From an uncultured Emticicia sp. (GTDB lineage: Bacteria; Bacteroidota; Bacteroidia; Cytophagales; Spirosomataceae), in the NCBI RefSeq assembly GCF_937903345.1, contig NZ_CALCZQ010000015.1, forward strand, positions 1 through 64,000: a stretch of DNA of 64,000 bases, in the 5' to 3' direction. The position numbers and the translations under genes are program-made. Shown in pieces: positions 1 to 9,834 of this stretch. Each line of letters starts with the position of its first letter. Position 1 is the stretch's first letter. A model generated the notes under the pieces. It was not told the origin of the DNA and did not search any database. It worked only from the letters and a program-made list of their open reading frames with translations.

Positions 1-7
1 GTGCGGA

Positions 8-1354
8 TTAATCGGAAACCTTTGTACTACGTACAATTTTTTCGTTTACCAAACGCTCTGACATTTTCTTGACAGGAATAAGTAAAACAGCAGTGCCAAC
101 TTTCAACGAAAACTTGAGTAAGGTACTGTAATTATACAATGGATCAAGGAATTGATCTATAATCAGCGAAATAAACTGAAAGAAAAATAGAAGTAGCAGC
201 AGGCCAAGGGCATCAATAATTTTACGGTTGACCCTTTTCTTACTAAAAAGTAAACTAATACTAAAAAACAAAGGAATAAAACCTCCAATACCAGCCATCT
301 GTAAATTCTTATTGCTTTCTTTAGCAGCCAGTTCTTTTTCTTCTGCTATTTTTGATTGTCTTAGTTGTTCATTAATGGTTAGGCTTTGCAGCTGCTTTAT
401 TTTTTCTTCGTCAAATAAACTGTCTTTTAGTGCTATGCTCAATTTTGAATATTTCATAGAACTATCACAGTTACTTTTTTCAAAAAAATCAGCCAACATT
501 GTTGCTGCTTCAAACATTACACTCTTGTAAGATACTTTTAAAGCTGTTTGGTAAGACTTTTTTATGTAAACAGCAACTGAATCAGGATGGCCAGTTCGTT
601 TAAAAAGTTCTGCCATAAAATAATAAGTTTCACTAAGGGAAAAATAATTTTCAGCGAATTGATTGGCCGCCACAGCTTTCCGATAATAGGGTAAAGCAAT
701 TTCATCGTGACCCAACCCAGATTGTATAATACCCATACTTAACAGAATAGAACCTAATAATGGGTCATTTTTTCGTGCAAGTAGATATGCCTTATTTGTG
801 TAATGTAGGGCAGAGTCTAACTGATTTGTCGCTTCATAGTTACTGCCAAGGTTCATAAATGTTATTAATTTAATATCGCGTGTATTATGCTTTGCTTCAC
901 CATTAATCGATAGGCTACGCAAGTTATAGCTTATTGACTGTTTATAATCACCTTGTTCTCCGTATACAGTTGCAATATTATTCAAAGCAACGGAAATCAA
1001 TGAATCATTCTTCAGTTTTTCACTCCTCTCTAAAACTTCCAAATATATTTGAAGGGTAGCGGTAAAGTTTATAGTAGCAGATAATGCATTGCCAATACCA
1101 TTCATGCAACCAATTATTGCCTTTTCATCATTTGTTTTTTTAGCCAAAGTCAATGCTTGCTGTGCATACCATGCACTGCTGTCGGGATTTGAGTTCAAAT
1201 AATTGTATGATATATCACTCATTGCATTAATTTTTTCGGTATCGTTTTTGGCAGCGGCAAGTACTTTAAGCAGGCTGTCAATTTTTTTTACATCCTGAGC
1301 AAATGAAAAATAGTTGAAGATAAAAAAGGTTATTGTAAGTGTAAATATTTTCAT
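8..1354 (-). CDS. Secreted/membrane TPR-repeat protein
   Basis: This 448-residue protein has an N-terminal signal peptide ending near FAQ (about residues 1-19). A long helical region with tetratricopeptide-like repeats follows (about 30-300), with recurrent patterns such as ALNNIATVYGEQGDYKQSI and ALHYTNKAYLLARK. A charged probable coiled coil (about 300-350) precedes three hydrophobic segments near the C-terminus. In Bacteroidota such periplasmic TPR sensors usually continue into a histidine kinase or a LuxR-type HTH after the membrane segment. Here the protein stops after the membrane segments, so no output domain is visible. It may be a scaffold or a sensor that has lost its output. It starts at the only ATG preceding the signal peptide. 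TPR fold and export are likely; the function is unknown. Confidence 0.75.
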   Translation of the reverse strand: MKIFTLTITFFIFNYFSFAQDVKKIDSLLKVLAAAKNDTEKINAMSDISYNYLNSNPDSSAWYAQQALTLAKKTNDEKAIIGCMNGIGNALSATINFTATLQIYLEVLERSEKLKNDSLISVALNNIATVYGEQGDYKQSISYNLRSLSINGEAKHNTRDIKLITFMNLGSNYEATNQLDSALHYTNKAYLLARKNDPLLGSILLSMGIIQSGLGHDEIALPYYRKAVAANQFAENYFSLSETYYFMAELFKRTGHPDSVAVYIKKSYQTALKVSYKSVMFEAATMLADFFEKSNCDSSMKYSKLSIALKDSLFDEEKIKQLQSLTINEQLRQSKIAEEKELAAKESNKNLQMAGIGGFIPLFFSISLLFSKKRVNRKIIDALGLLLLLFFFQFISLIIDQFLDPLYNYSTLLKFSLKVGTAVLLIPVKKMSERLVNEKIVRSTKVSD

Positions 1355-1888
1355 TATTTGGTGATTGTCCTGTCCTTGAATAGGTTTTTACAAAAATAAG
1401 TAAAACGATACAATGAACCCCAATTTTAGGACACCGTTAATAATTAAAAAATTATTAACTTTCTATTATTAAATACAAAAATGGGAAAGCGTATCAAGTG
1501 AAGTTATGATGTAAATTTCAAAGCTAGACGGGGCCGGCTGTGCCATAGTGTCGTATCCTAAAATAGGTTTACACACAAGTATAATAACAAATGGCCAGCA
1601 TAGTAAGCTTGCATTTATGATGCCCGCAATTATGATTAGTAATGATTTGTAACTTTCGTGGGAATATGCTGCTTTTTAAGCATAAATGATAAATCAATGG
1701 GTTTTATGGTTGGTTAGGTTTGCCGCAAATCAATAATTCTTTAAGTCAAGCATTTTGTAAATACGCACAAACGGGTCTGTTTTATTAATTTCTTTTCGGC
1801 TGTTGTAAAAATTTTAATTGCAGTCGTAATGAATGAAACTGCGGAAGCTTATAATAAAAATACCTCACAAAAAAAAAGAATATTTTTA
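1355..1888. other. Long intergenic region, no gene recognised
   Basis: This stretch of about 530 bases separates two minus-strand genes. It is AT-rich except for a short GC-richer patch near 1530-1550. I find no open frame with a recognisable product, no tRNA-like fold and no clear terminator hairpin. On the minus strand around 1735-1830 a short stop-interrupted frame has coding-like composition, but I cannot assign it to a family. Confidence 0.4.
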
Positions 1889-2383
1889 TTAGTTGTGATT
1901 GTTATGGTCAAAACTTAACACTTCTTTAAGCAACCACTTCCCATTCTTCAATAAATACAAATGGGTAAACTTTGCTCTACTTGTATGAAAGTCTGCTTTG
2001 CCTTTTTCTCTTATATAAAAGTCGTGAATGCCGCTTTGAATCGCACCGTATAAAACGCCATTATTATACATAGGAAATACTTCCAAACTTTCATCTACAA
2101 CTTTTCTTATTGGCTTTCTAATTGTGTCACTACAAATATTTTTTTTAGTGTTTTCTAAAAAAACGTCTCTATTTTGAATCCCGCTTTGGTCGTGATAAAA
2201 CATTAAATCTATATGAACAGCATTCTTTAAATATTCCAAGTCGCATAGATTGAAGCTACGTTCAAAGAAAGTACTATCCTGCTTCTTCAAAGTTAGGAAA
2301 ATTTCAGAATTTTTAGCCGCTTGTCCATTAGCTAAGTTTATAGAAAGTATTAATATCAATATTGAAATGAATTGTCTTGTCAT
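1889..2383 (-). CDS. Secreted NTF2-like (DUF4440/SnoaL-type) protein
   Basis: The start is the ATG at 2383, which opens directly on a signal peptide (MTRQFISILILILSINLANG) and gives 164 residues. The longer open frame upstream of it adds 25 basic, unlikely residues. The mature part has the size and pattern of the NTF2-like fold: an N-terminal helix with a short acidic/aromatic stretch (SFNLCDLEYLKNAV), then a C-terminal beta region ending in KFTHLYLLKNGKWLLKEVLSF, typical of DUF4440 proteins. This family includes secreted proteins of unknown substrate, and no catalytic residue can be assigned. No clear operon partner is adjacent. Confidence 0.6.
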   Translation of the reverse strand: MTRQFISILILILSINLANGQAAKNSEIFLTLKKQDSTFFERSFNLCDLEYLKNAVHIDLMFYHDQSGIQNRDVFLENTKKNICSDTIRKPIRKVVDESLEVFPMYNNGVLYGAIQSGIHDFYIREKGKADFHTSRAKFTHLYLLKNGKWLLKEVLSFDHNNHN

Positions 2384-2666
2384 TATTGGGTTGTTTTTAA
2401 GGTTAGTATAACAAATATAGTAAAAGAAACTTTTATCATAGTTGCGTCTTTTTCTCAATCAGTTGTTATTGATTATTTTATATTAAATTCAGGAATTTAA
2501 AAGTAGGGATAAAAATAGAATATTTAGTTTATTGAACGGTCTTTTATTTTGATTGAAACCCTTTTAGGCTGAATACAAATAAAGTCCTCTAAATATTAGT
2601 TTTTATAACTTATTGTAGTTGTTTGAAAGGTATTTATTAAGAATAATCTTATTTTAGAAAAGTGAA

Positions 2667-2711
2667 AAAAGCAAAAAAGCGTGAAAATATCCTTCACGCT
2701 TTTTTGCTTTT
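2667..2711 (-). terminator. Strong hairpin terminator after the DUF937-OmpA gene
   Basis: A perfect 19-base inverted repeat has arms at 2667-2685 and 2693-2711 with a 7-base loop. The arms combine a GCGTGAA core with A-rich and T-rich flanks, so it could stop transcription in either direction. It lies just after the stop codon of the minus-strand gene at 2726-4126. Confidence 0.85.
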
Positions 2712-2725
2712 GCCTGTAAATCAGT

Positions 2726-4126
2726 CTATTTTGAAACAACCTTAAAATCAGCATCATTGCTCGCCCCATTCACACCAATTGCATCAATTCTTTTTTCAAC
2801 TATCCCTTTTACCATCAGTCTCTTTTTGATAGCAAATGCTCTCTTTGTGGCCATTGTTTTATTATCCATGCCAACTGCATTAGTAGAGTGACCTTGAATT
2901 TGAACTTGCATTTTTGGATACTTTTTCATTAAATCGGCTAATTCTTTAATAATCAAATCAGACTCCGAATTTAAAGCTTGCGAACCTTTAATAAATGTAA
3001 CATTTGTCATCGAGAAAACCTTACCAACGGGAGTTTTCTTATCGGCTAAATAGATATTTATACTTTCAGTAAAAGCGTTGATTTGCTCAGTTAAGGTAAG
3101 CGTTGGTGTATTTGTAGCAACAGCTAATTTCGTTGAGTCTTTAATCGAAACTGAATCAATAATTGCCTTTGTGATTGTATCAGTTTGCATAGCAGTGGAG
3201 TCAATAATTGATTCTTCACTGGTCGATTGAGACTGAGAAGGATTATAGAAATTCATGTACCAATATATTCCTCCAGCGATTGCCAATACTCCGAGCAAAC
3301 CAATCACTAATAATTTCATTGGAATAGGAGAACTAGTCGTTTCTTCTGCTTCTTCTTCTTTTTCATTATCTACCAAAACAGTAGTACTTTTTGTTGTAGA
3401 TACAGATGTTTCATCAGTCGACACTACAGTTTTACCTTTGAAAGTAATTATCTTGCTCGACGCCAGTTTTTTGGTTGCGGAGTCAGGCGTTTCATCGCTC
3501 GAAATAGCATTTTTGTTTTTGAAAGGAACAAGTTTGCCAGATTCCATTTTTTTGGCGGTAACAAATTTTGGTGACAGTAATTCCTGCAAACCTAATTGCG
3601 GAATCATTTTCTCCAACAATTCTTCTGGTACTAACTTGAAGAGTGGTTTGTGGTGGTCGCTCAGAAAAGTTATCAAGCCATCAACATCCAATTGATTGGT
3701 TTCGATTTCTTTGTTTACTGCATCAATAAGCAATGGAGCAGCAAGACTCGAATACATCGTTGAAGAGTTTTTCTTAATACCAGCGTAAATACCAATCATA
3801 CTCACCAAAGGGCTTTTATATGCAGGGAAAATCTGACTGATTAGACCGTCACCTACTTTTTGAATATGATCAAGTTTATCTTTTTTATTAAGATAAGACA
3901 TCACATCTTCAATCATTTCACCACCTTGATTGCCTTTTTGGATTTGATTGTAAAGCATACTAACACTCATCATACTGCCCGTACGACGAATCAAGCCCGC
4001 TATTAACGTATAAAAAATTCCATCTAAGGCTTTTCGTGTTTTTTCTGGCTCTTCTTCAGAAAGCTTGGCAATTTTTGATACCACTTCATCTGTCAGAGCC
4101 TCGTTCAACGTATCAAATAAGTTCAT
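2726..4126 (-). CDS. DUF937 domain protein with TM anchor and OmpA-like C-terminus
   Basis: The start is the ATG at 4126 (MNLFDTLNEAL), giving 466 residues; the open frame extends upstream, but DUF937 homology begins here. Residues about 1-190 look like DUF937: helical, glycine-rich, with KVGDGLISQIFP and APLLIDAVNKEI. A linker holds two copies of a roughly 22-residue repeat (KLVPFKNKNAISSDET and KIITFKGKTVVSTDET). An acidic stretch, a single transmembrane helix (about 270-290, LLVIGLLGVLAIAGGIYWYM) and an OmpA-like domain follow. The OmpA part contains VQIQGHSTNAVGMDNKTMATKRAFAIKKRL, shown here as separate pieces VQIQGHS and KRAFAIKKRL, which resembles the peptidoglycan-binding pattern. The topology suggests a cytoplasmic DUF937 part tethered to a periplasmic wall-binding domain. 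The role of DUF937 is unknown. Confidence 0.75.
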   Translation of the reverse strand: MNLFDTLNEALTDEVVSKIAKLSEEEPEKTRKALDGIFYTLIAGLIRRTGSMMSVSMLYNQIQKGNQGGEMIEDVMSYLNKKDKLDHIQKVGDGLISQIFPAYKSPLVSMIGIYAGIKKNSSTMYSSLAAPLLIDAVNKEIETNQLDVDGLITFLSDHHKPLFKLVPEELLEKMIPQLGLQELLSPKFVTAKKMESGKLVPFKNKNAISSDETPDSATKKLASSKIITFKGKTVVSTDETSVSTTKSTTVLVDNEKEEEAEETTSSPIPMKLLVIGLLGVLAIAGGIYWYMNFYNPSQSQSTSEESIIDSTAMQTDTITKAIIDSVSIKDSTKLAVATNTPTLTLTEQINAFTESINIYLADKKTPVGKVFSMTNVTFIKGSQALNSESDLIIKELADLMKKYPKMQVQIQGHSTNAVGMDNKTMATKRAFAIKKRLMVKGIVEKRIDAIGVNGASNDADFKVVSK

Positions 4127-4369
4127 AAGTTTATTTTTATTTAAATAATTGGCAACTTTTTCCAGCAAAATTTCTAATTTGGTGCAAAACAACACAAAAG
4201 TAAGGATTTTTGGTAGAATTTTATCACTTTTTTATTGAAAATCATCTTATTTTAATTTAATAATAATTAACTCAATTCGGTGTAAATACTTTATAAAACG
4301 CTGATAATCAGTTAATATTTGAGAATTTAGTTTAAAATAAATATATAAAAAATATTTTTATCGACTCTA

Positions 4370-4385
4370 GTTAAAATTCTTTAAC
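4370..4385. promoter_or_regulatory. Small inverted repeat upstream of the sugar-acid dehydratase
   Basis: The sequence GTTAAA-ATTC-TTTAAC forms a perfect 6-base inverted repeat about 22 bases before the start codon at 4408. It could be an operator or a short leader hairpin. In DNA this AT-rich it could also be chance. Confidence 0.2.
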
Positions 4386-4407
4386 CAACAAAACAACAAC
4401 ACAAAAT

Positions 4408-6135
4408 ATGCCTAATCAGGAAATCGAAAACTTACGCAGCCAAGATTGGTTCGGGAAAGAAGGAAAAGACGGATTTATCTACCGAAGTTGGATAAAAAAT
4501 CAAGGTTACCCAGCACATCAGTTTAAGGGAAAACCAGTAATCGGTATCTGTAATACATGGTCTGAGGTTACGCCCTGTAACGGACATTTTAGAGAATTGG
4601 CTCAAGTGGTAAAGAATGGTGTTTATGAAGCAGGAGGCTTCCCATTAGAGTTTCCAGTGATGTCGCTTGGTGAAACTATCATTCGTCCAACTGCCATGCT
4701 CTATCGTAATCTAGCTGCAATGACTGTCGAAGAAAGTATCAGAGGAAATCCTTTTGATGCTATTGTTTTACTGACTGGTTGTGATAAAACCACGCCATCG
4801 CTCGTAATGGGTGCCGCCAGTTGTGACCTTCCAACAATTGTGGTACCGGGTGGGCCAATGCTCAATGGTCGTTTTCAAGGCAAAGCTATTGGTTCGGGTA
4901 CTGACGTCTGGCGATTTGCAGATGATTTGAAAACTGGTAAAATGACTCCTGAAGAATTTGAAGAAGCCGAATCGTGTATGAGCAGAAGCATTGGGCATTG
5001 TTCAACAATGGGAACTGCCTCAACAATGGCTGTCATGGTCGAAGCCTTGGGGCTAACATTACCTGGAGCATCGGCTATTCCGGCGGCTGATTCTCGCAAA
5101 AAAGTATTGGCACACATGTCAGGTATGAGAGCCGTTGAAATGGTAAAAGAAAACCTATCACTTTCAAAAGTACTCACTCGTAAAGCCTTTGAAAATGCAA
5201 TAATGATGAATGCCGCTGTTGGTGGTTCTACAAACTTAGTACTTCATTTATTGGCAATCGCTGGACGTATTGGTGTAGATATAAATCTTAAAGATTTTGA
5301 TGAAATTGGAAGTAAAATGCCTTTTTTATTAAATTTGATGCCTTCTGGCAAATATTTAATGGAAGATTTTTATTATGCTGGTGGACTTCCTGCAGTAATA
5401 AAAGAGATGGAAAAACACCTGCACCGAGATGCTATAACTATAAATGGGAAAAGTTTGGTTGAAAACTCGAAAGGTGCGAAGATTTGGAATGAAGATGTAA
5501 TTGCAAGAATAGATAATCCGATTTTGAATGAGGGAGGTATAGCAGTTGTGAAAGGAAATCTCTGCGAAGACGGTGCAGTTATAAAGCCTTCAGCGGCATC
5601 TCCTCATTTAATGCAACACCGAGGAAAGGCAGTAGTTTTTGAAACTATCGAAGATTATCACTCCCGTATCGATGACCCAAATCTTGAAATCGATGAAAAT
5701 TCGGTAATGGTGCTGAAAAACGTCGGCCCAAAAGGCTATCCTGGTATGCCTGAAGTTGGAAATATGCAGTTACCCAAGAAATTGCTCGAAAAAGGCATTA
5801 CAGATATGGTGCGTATTTCTGATGCTCGTATGAGTGGAACGGCCTACGGAACGGTATTTTTGCACGCATCGCCAGAATCAGCAGTTGGTGGAACGCTAGG
5901 ATTGGTAAAAAACGGCGACGAGATTGAGGTTGATGTGCTCAACCGTAAAATTCATTTGCATGTTTCGGATGAAGAATTGGCCGAACGTCGCAAAAACTGG
6001 CAGCCAATTGATTTAGGCTATGATCGAGGCTATACGAAAATGTACATCAATACAGTAATGCAAGCCGATAAAGGTGCTGACTTAGACTTTTTGGTCGGAA
6101 ATTCTGGACATGAAGTAAAAAGGGAATCACATTAA
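4408..6135 (+). CDS. Sugar-acid dehydratase of the IlvD/Edd family (L-arabinonate-type)
   Basis: This 575-residue protein closely follows the pattern I know for rhizobial L-arabinonate dehydratase rather than biosynthetic IlvD: LRSQDWFG near the N-terminus, SWIKNQGYP, NTWSEVTPCNGH, LLTGCDKTTPS, GPKGYPGMPEVGNM and SDARMSGTAYGTVFLH. Cys57, Cys125 and Cys198 match the three [2Fe-2S] ligands of that subgroup. Lys127 sits where the carbamylated Mg-binding lysine is expected, and a serine lies in the SDARMSG motif. The enzyme would convert a C5 or C6 aldonate to a 2-keto-3-deoxy acid in the cytoplasm. The substrate cannot be fixed: L-arabinonate, D-xylonate, D-fuconate and galactonate enzymes are all close. 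It stands alone, with no aldolase or dehydrogenase beside it. Confidence 0.85.
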   Translation: MPNQEIENLRSQDWFGKEGKDGFIYRSWIKNQGYPAHQFKGKPVIGICNTWSEVTPCNGHFRELAQVVKNGVYEAGGFPLEFPVMSLGETIIRPTAMLYRNLAAMTVEESIRGNPFDAIVLLTGCDKTTPSLVMGAASCDLPTIVVPGGPMLNGRFQGKAIGSGTDVWRFADDLKTGKMTPEEFEEAESCMSRSIGHCSTMGTASTMAVMVEALGLTLPGASAIPAADSRKKVLAHMSGMRAVEMVKENLSLSKVLTRKAFENAIMMNAAVGGSTNLVLHLLAIAGRIGVDINLKDFDEIGSKMPFLLNLMPSGKYLMEDFYYAGGLPAVIKEMEKHLHRDAITINGKSLVENSKGAKIWNEDVIARIDNPILNEGGIAVVKGNLCEDGAVIKPSAASPHLMQHRGKAVVFETIEDYHSRIDDPNLEIDENSVMVLKNVGPKGYPGMPEVGNMQLPKKLLEKGITDMVRISDARMSGTAYGTVFLHASPESAVGGTLGLVKNGDEIEVDVLNRKIHLHVSDEELAERRKNWQPIDLGYDRGYTKMYINTVMQADKGADLDFLVGNSGHEVKRESH

Positions 6136-6147
6136 AATTTATTGTAG

Positions 6148-6172
6148 TAGGGGCTTACAGCATAAGCCCCTA
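6148..6172 (+). terminator. Hairpin after the sugar-acid dehydratase
   Basis: Ten-base arms TAGGGGCTTA (6148-6157) and TAAGCCCCTA (6163-6172) pair around a 5-base loop, 12 bases after the stop codon. No long T-tract follows, so termination may be weak or need help. Confidence 0.55.
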
Positions 6173-6261
6173 TTATGAATTGGTCGGTAATTTCAGACTT
6201 GAGTATGTTGTATGCCCCTAAGTATTGATTTAACAAAAATAAAAAAATCGTTACACATCGA

Positions 6262-9200
6262 ATGTCTAAATTTAATATATATAGCTCATCGGCTGGTTCG
6301 GGGAAAACTTATACACTTACAAAAGAGTACTTAAAGCTCGCACTCGGTAGCGATAAAGTTTATTATTATAAACGAATTTTGGCGATTACTTTTACCAATG
6401 ATGCGGCTTCCGAAATGAAGGAACGAATTTTGGCAGCCTTGAAAGACATTGCTGATTTGCAGAACTTTAATGAAAATTCAAAGTTCTGGAGAATGTTCCG
6501 AGATATTGCAAATGAACTATTACTTCCCGATGATACCATTCAACAGAGGGCGGCGGCGGTTTTTAGTCATATCATTCAAGAATACTCCGATTTTGCTGTA
6601 AAGACAATTGATAGTTTCGTCAATCAGCTAGTCAATGCTTTTACCGAAGATTTGGATTTGCCTTATAATTACGAAATCGTTCTTGATCGTAAGGCGGTTA
6701 TGACCGAGGCTGTAGAGAGATTGATCGAAAAAGCAGGCCTTGACGAACAACAAGATTTGACTCGTATTTTGGAGCATTTCGTAGAAGAAAAAGTATCCGA
6801 TGGTAAATCTTGGAACTTCGTAGCTGAAGAATTGGCCGATTTTGGAAATCACCTCATCAACGACCAATTTTATTCATCACTGATAAAGCTCGATACGCTT
6901 GACTCTAAAGATTTTTGGCAGATTTCAAATAATATTTATACTTATCTAAATTCGTTTGAGGATGGTATCAGAGCCTTAGCCGAAAATGCAATTCAATACA
7001 TTGAAAATCAAGGACTTAGTGTTGATGATTTTACGCAAAAAGCAAAAGGAATTGGTGGGTATTTTTATAATATGCGAGATGATTTTGAAGATGAATATTT
7101 CAGAAAAAAAGATAAATCGCCAAATTCTTATCAATGGGCGGCTATTAATGAAGACAAATGGTATAGTGCCAAAACACCAATACCAACAATGGTTGCCATT
7201 GATTCAATAAAGGAAGATTTAATGGCAGTTTTCAACGAAATGCAGAATTTTAAAGACCTGCATTTTTCAAAATATGCCTTGTTTACGATGATTAAACCCA
7301 ATCTTCGTAAATTGTCATTACTTAAAAAAATCAAGATTGAATTTGATGCTGTTTTAGCAGATAAAAACCAAGTTTTTATCTCCGAATTTAACCGTAAAAT
7401 TCTGCAAATTGTTTTGTCCGAACCCGTTCCATTTATTTACGAACGCATCGGCGAACGTTACAATCATTTACTGGTCGATGAGTTTCAGGATACCTCGGAA
7501 ATGCAGTTTTATAACCTGCTGCCACTTATAGAAAACTCACTTGCCAGTAATCACTTCAATCTCATTGTTGGAGACGCCAAGCAGGCTATTTATCGTTGGC
7601 GAGGCGGAAAAATGGAATTGATTGTGCATCTTTTCAAAAAAGACGTTAAAATGCTAATGAATAATTCGCTCATTCAAGATTTTCAGATTGAACAATTAAT
7701 GACGATTTCTAAGTATTTAAGCCAAGAAAAATTGACTAACAATTACCGAAGTAGCAGGGAAGTGATCGATTTTAATAATCTTTTTTTTGCTTCGGTATTG
7801 AACGAATATGGAAATACTCATCCGTTTTTGAAAGATGTTTATGCTGATTTTCGGCAGGAAATTCCAGAGAATTCCAAAACTGGTGGCCACGTTCAAATTG
7901 AATTTTTAGATTATGTCAAAGGTGAAAATTTAATGTTGAGTCGTACGGTTGAAATAATTCAACAAGTGCTTGAGGAAGGATATTCGATGAGCGATATTGC
8001 TATTTTATGTAGAAAAAATAAAGATTCGGCCGAAATGGCTAATTTTTTAGTCGAAGCAAATTTTAATATCATTTCGCGTGACTCACTTTTGCTAAAAAAC
8101 TCTCCAATCGTGAGGCTTTTAGTAGCTTTCATGCGAGTTATCAATCAAGCTGATAATCGTTTGGCAAAGTCGGAAGTTGCCTATTTATTTTATCAAACCA
8201 TCCTTGGTTATTTACCTGATAATAAAGACAACGATTTAATTTCGGAAGCAGTTGATGCTGTACAAATTGCCGATTTTTATTTGCTTTTTGCCCAGCATGG
8301 TTTCATTCTTGACTCAATTAATCTCAACAAATCAGGAATTTACGAATTGGCCGAAAAAATTATTCATATTTTTCAACTTTTCGAGCGAACTGAACGCAAA
8401 TCTTATATTTTTAGATTTTTGGATGTAGTGCTAAATTACAGCCTCAAAAAAAGTAACCATCTACAAGATTTCTTAAAATTTTGGGATGAACAAAAAGATA
8501 GTTCTTCACTTTCTGTCAAATCTCCTGCTGAGCAAGATGCCATTACAATCACAACTGTTCACCGTTCAAAAGGACTTGAATATCCGGTCGTGATCATTCC
8601 GTATGCACAATGGGATACCGAACCAAATAATTATTCAGAATTTTGGGCAGATTTAGAAACGCTTGATTATGAAGAACTTGAGTATCAAAACCAAGGTCAA
8701 ACAAAACGACTTTTATCGGCACCGATAAAGATTAATAGCCGAATGTTGATGACTGATTTATCTGGACAATACTACAAAGAATTCGAAGCTATATTTATAG
8801 AAAATCTCAATATGCTTTATGTGGCATTTACCAGGGCAATAGATAAACTTTTTGTGCTTTCTGACAAAAATCGCCATAATAAAGTGCAAGGGGTAGGAGA
8901 ATTGATGCAAGGTTTTTTACAATCAGCTGGATTATATCAGCCCGACAAAAATATTTATGAAATCAGTCGAGGGCATTTCATTAAAAAAGAAAAGTCGATG
9001 TCCGAAGAGCGTGATATGATTTTTTTGGCAAAAGTAGCGAGTGAAGATAGTAGTGATAAGCTTCGTTTACGTCGAATTTCCGAGAAAATATTCGACACCG
9101 AAACGCTTGACAAAGACAAAGACCGAGCGAATAAAATGCACGAGGCATTTATGAAAATCAGGACTCGAAAGGACATTTCGAAGGCAATTCAACAGCTTGA

Positions 9201-9552
9201 ATTTGAGGGAGTTTTGAGTTCGAAAGAAAGTGATGGAATCATAGAATCAGTCGAAAAAATTATTGCTTTACCCGAACTTAAAGCACTCTTTGATGAAGGC
9301 TTACAGGTGGAGAATCAACGCGAAATATTGCTCAACGGAATACAACCACAATGCCCCGACCGAGTGGTAATAAAAGATGGCATTGTATATATAATTGATT
9401 TCAAATCAGGCAAAAGTGATGACCCAAACAAACACGAACGCAACGCTCGACAAGTGCGTAATTATGGCAAACTTTACCGCCAAATGGGCTATGAAAATAT
9501 AGAAATGATGTTAGTTTACTTAGAAACAAATCAGGTTGTGCCTGTGGCGTAG
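6262..9552 (+). CDS. AddA-like UvrD-family helicase with C-terminal PD-(D/E)XK nuclease
   Basis: This 1096-residue protein has superfamily 1A helicase motifs in order: a Walker A box SSAGSGKT (residues 9-16), motif Ia AITFTNDAASEMKERI, Walker B LLVDEFQDTSEMQ (about 404), motif III VGDAKQAIYRWRGG, motif V TVHRSKGLEYPVVIIP and motif VI LYVAFTRA. The last 80 residues carry a RecB-like nuclease signature: DRVVIKDGIVYIIDFKSGK, then a QVRNYGKLYR helix. This architecture fits the AddA subunit of the AddAB (RexAB) recombination exonuclease that processes double-strand ends. AddB is not next to it, so it may lie elsewhere. The C-terminus and the start, which immediately precedes the Walker A strand, both look complete. 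Confidence 0.88.
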   Translation: MSKFNIYSSSAGSGKTYTLTKEYLKLALGSDKVYYYKRILAITFTNDAASEMKERILAALKDIADLQNFNENSKFWRMFRDIANELLLPDDTIQQRAAAVFSHIIQEYSDFAVKTIDSFVNQLVNAFTEDLDLPYNYEIVLDRKAVMTEAVERLIEKAGLDEQQDLTRILEHFVEEKVSDGKSWNFVAEELADFGNHLINDQFYSSLIKLDTLDSKDFWQISNNIYTYLNSFEDGIRALAENAIQYIENQGLSVDDFTQKAKGIGGYFYNMRDDFEDEYFRKKDKSPNSYQWAAINEDKWYSAKTPIPTMVAIDSIKEDLMAVFNEMQNFKDLHFSKYALFTMIKPNLRKLSLLKKIKIEFDAVLADKNQVFISEFNRKILQIVLSEPVPFIYERIGERYNHLLVDEFQDTSEMQFYNLLPLIENSLASNHFNLIVGDAKQAIYRWRGGKMELIVHLFKKDVKMLMNNSLIQDFQIEQLMTISKYLSQEKLTNNYRSSREVIDFNNLFFASVLNEYGNTHPFLKDVYADFRQEIPENSKTGGHVQIEFLDYVKGENLMLSRTVEIIQQVLEEGYSMSDIAILCRKNKDSAEMANFLVEANFNIISRDSLLLKNSPIVRLLVAFMRVINQADNRLAKSEVAYLFYQTILGYLPDNKDNDLISEAVDAVQIADFYLLFAQHGFILDSINLNKSGIYELAEKIIHIFQLFERTERKSYIFRFLDVVLNYSLKKSNHLQDFLKFWDEQKDSSSLSVKSPAEQDAITITTVHRSKGLEYPVVIIPYAQWDTEPNNYSEFWADLETLDYEELEYQNQGQTKRLLSAPIKINSRMLMTDLSGQYYKEFEAIFIENLNMLYVAFTRAIDKLFVLSDKNRHNKVQGVGELMQGFLQSAGLYQPDKNIYEISRGHFIKKEKSMSEERDMIFLAKVASEDSSDKLRLRRISEKIFDTETLDKDKDRANKMHEAFMKIRTRKDISKAIQQLEFEGVLSSKESDGIIESVEKIIALPELKALFDEGLQVENQREILLNGIQPQCPDRVVIKDGIVYIIDFKSGKSDDPNKHERNARQVRNYGKLYRQMGYENIEMMLVYLETNQVVPVA

Positions 9553-9834
9553 TTTATTTTTAAAATAGTGAGAAAAAATATAAAAGATATATGATTAGCG
9601 GTACTACATAAAAGTTTGAATATTATTAAGTTAAATTATAAATTTTGATTGCTAAATTTTGTATATAGGTATTAAGAAATTAGTTTTAAAATAAAAAAAT
9701 TGAAAGACCTTCAAAGTGTCTCTTTTAACTCAAATTAATTTTAGTTCGGAATTAAAATGGTTTGTAATCTATTATGGATCAAACTTTTAACTTCTCTAAC
9801 AATCCAAAACGCCCATTTATTAACAAAAAAATAT

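Noticed and set aside
3255..3695. A 146-codon plus-strand frame
   Set aside because: It is antisense to the linker and DUF937 part of the OmpA-like protein and is serine-rich as expected for such a shadow.
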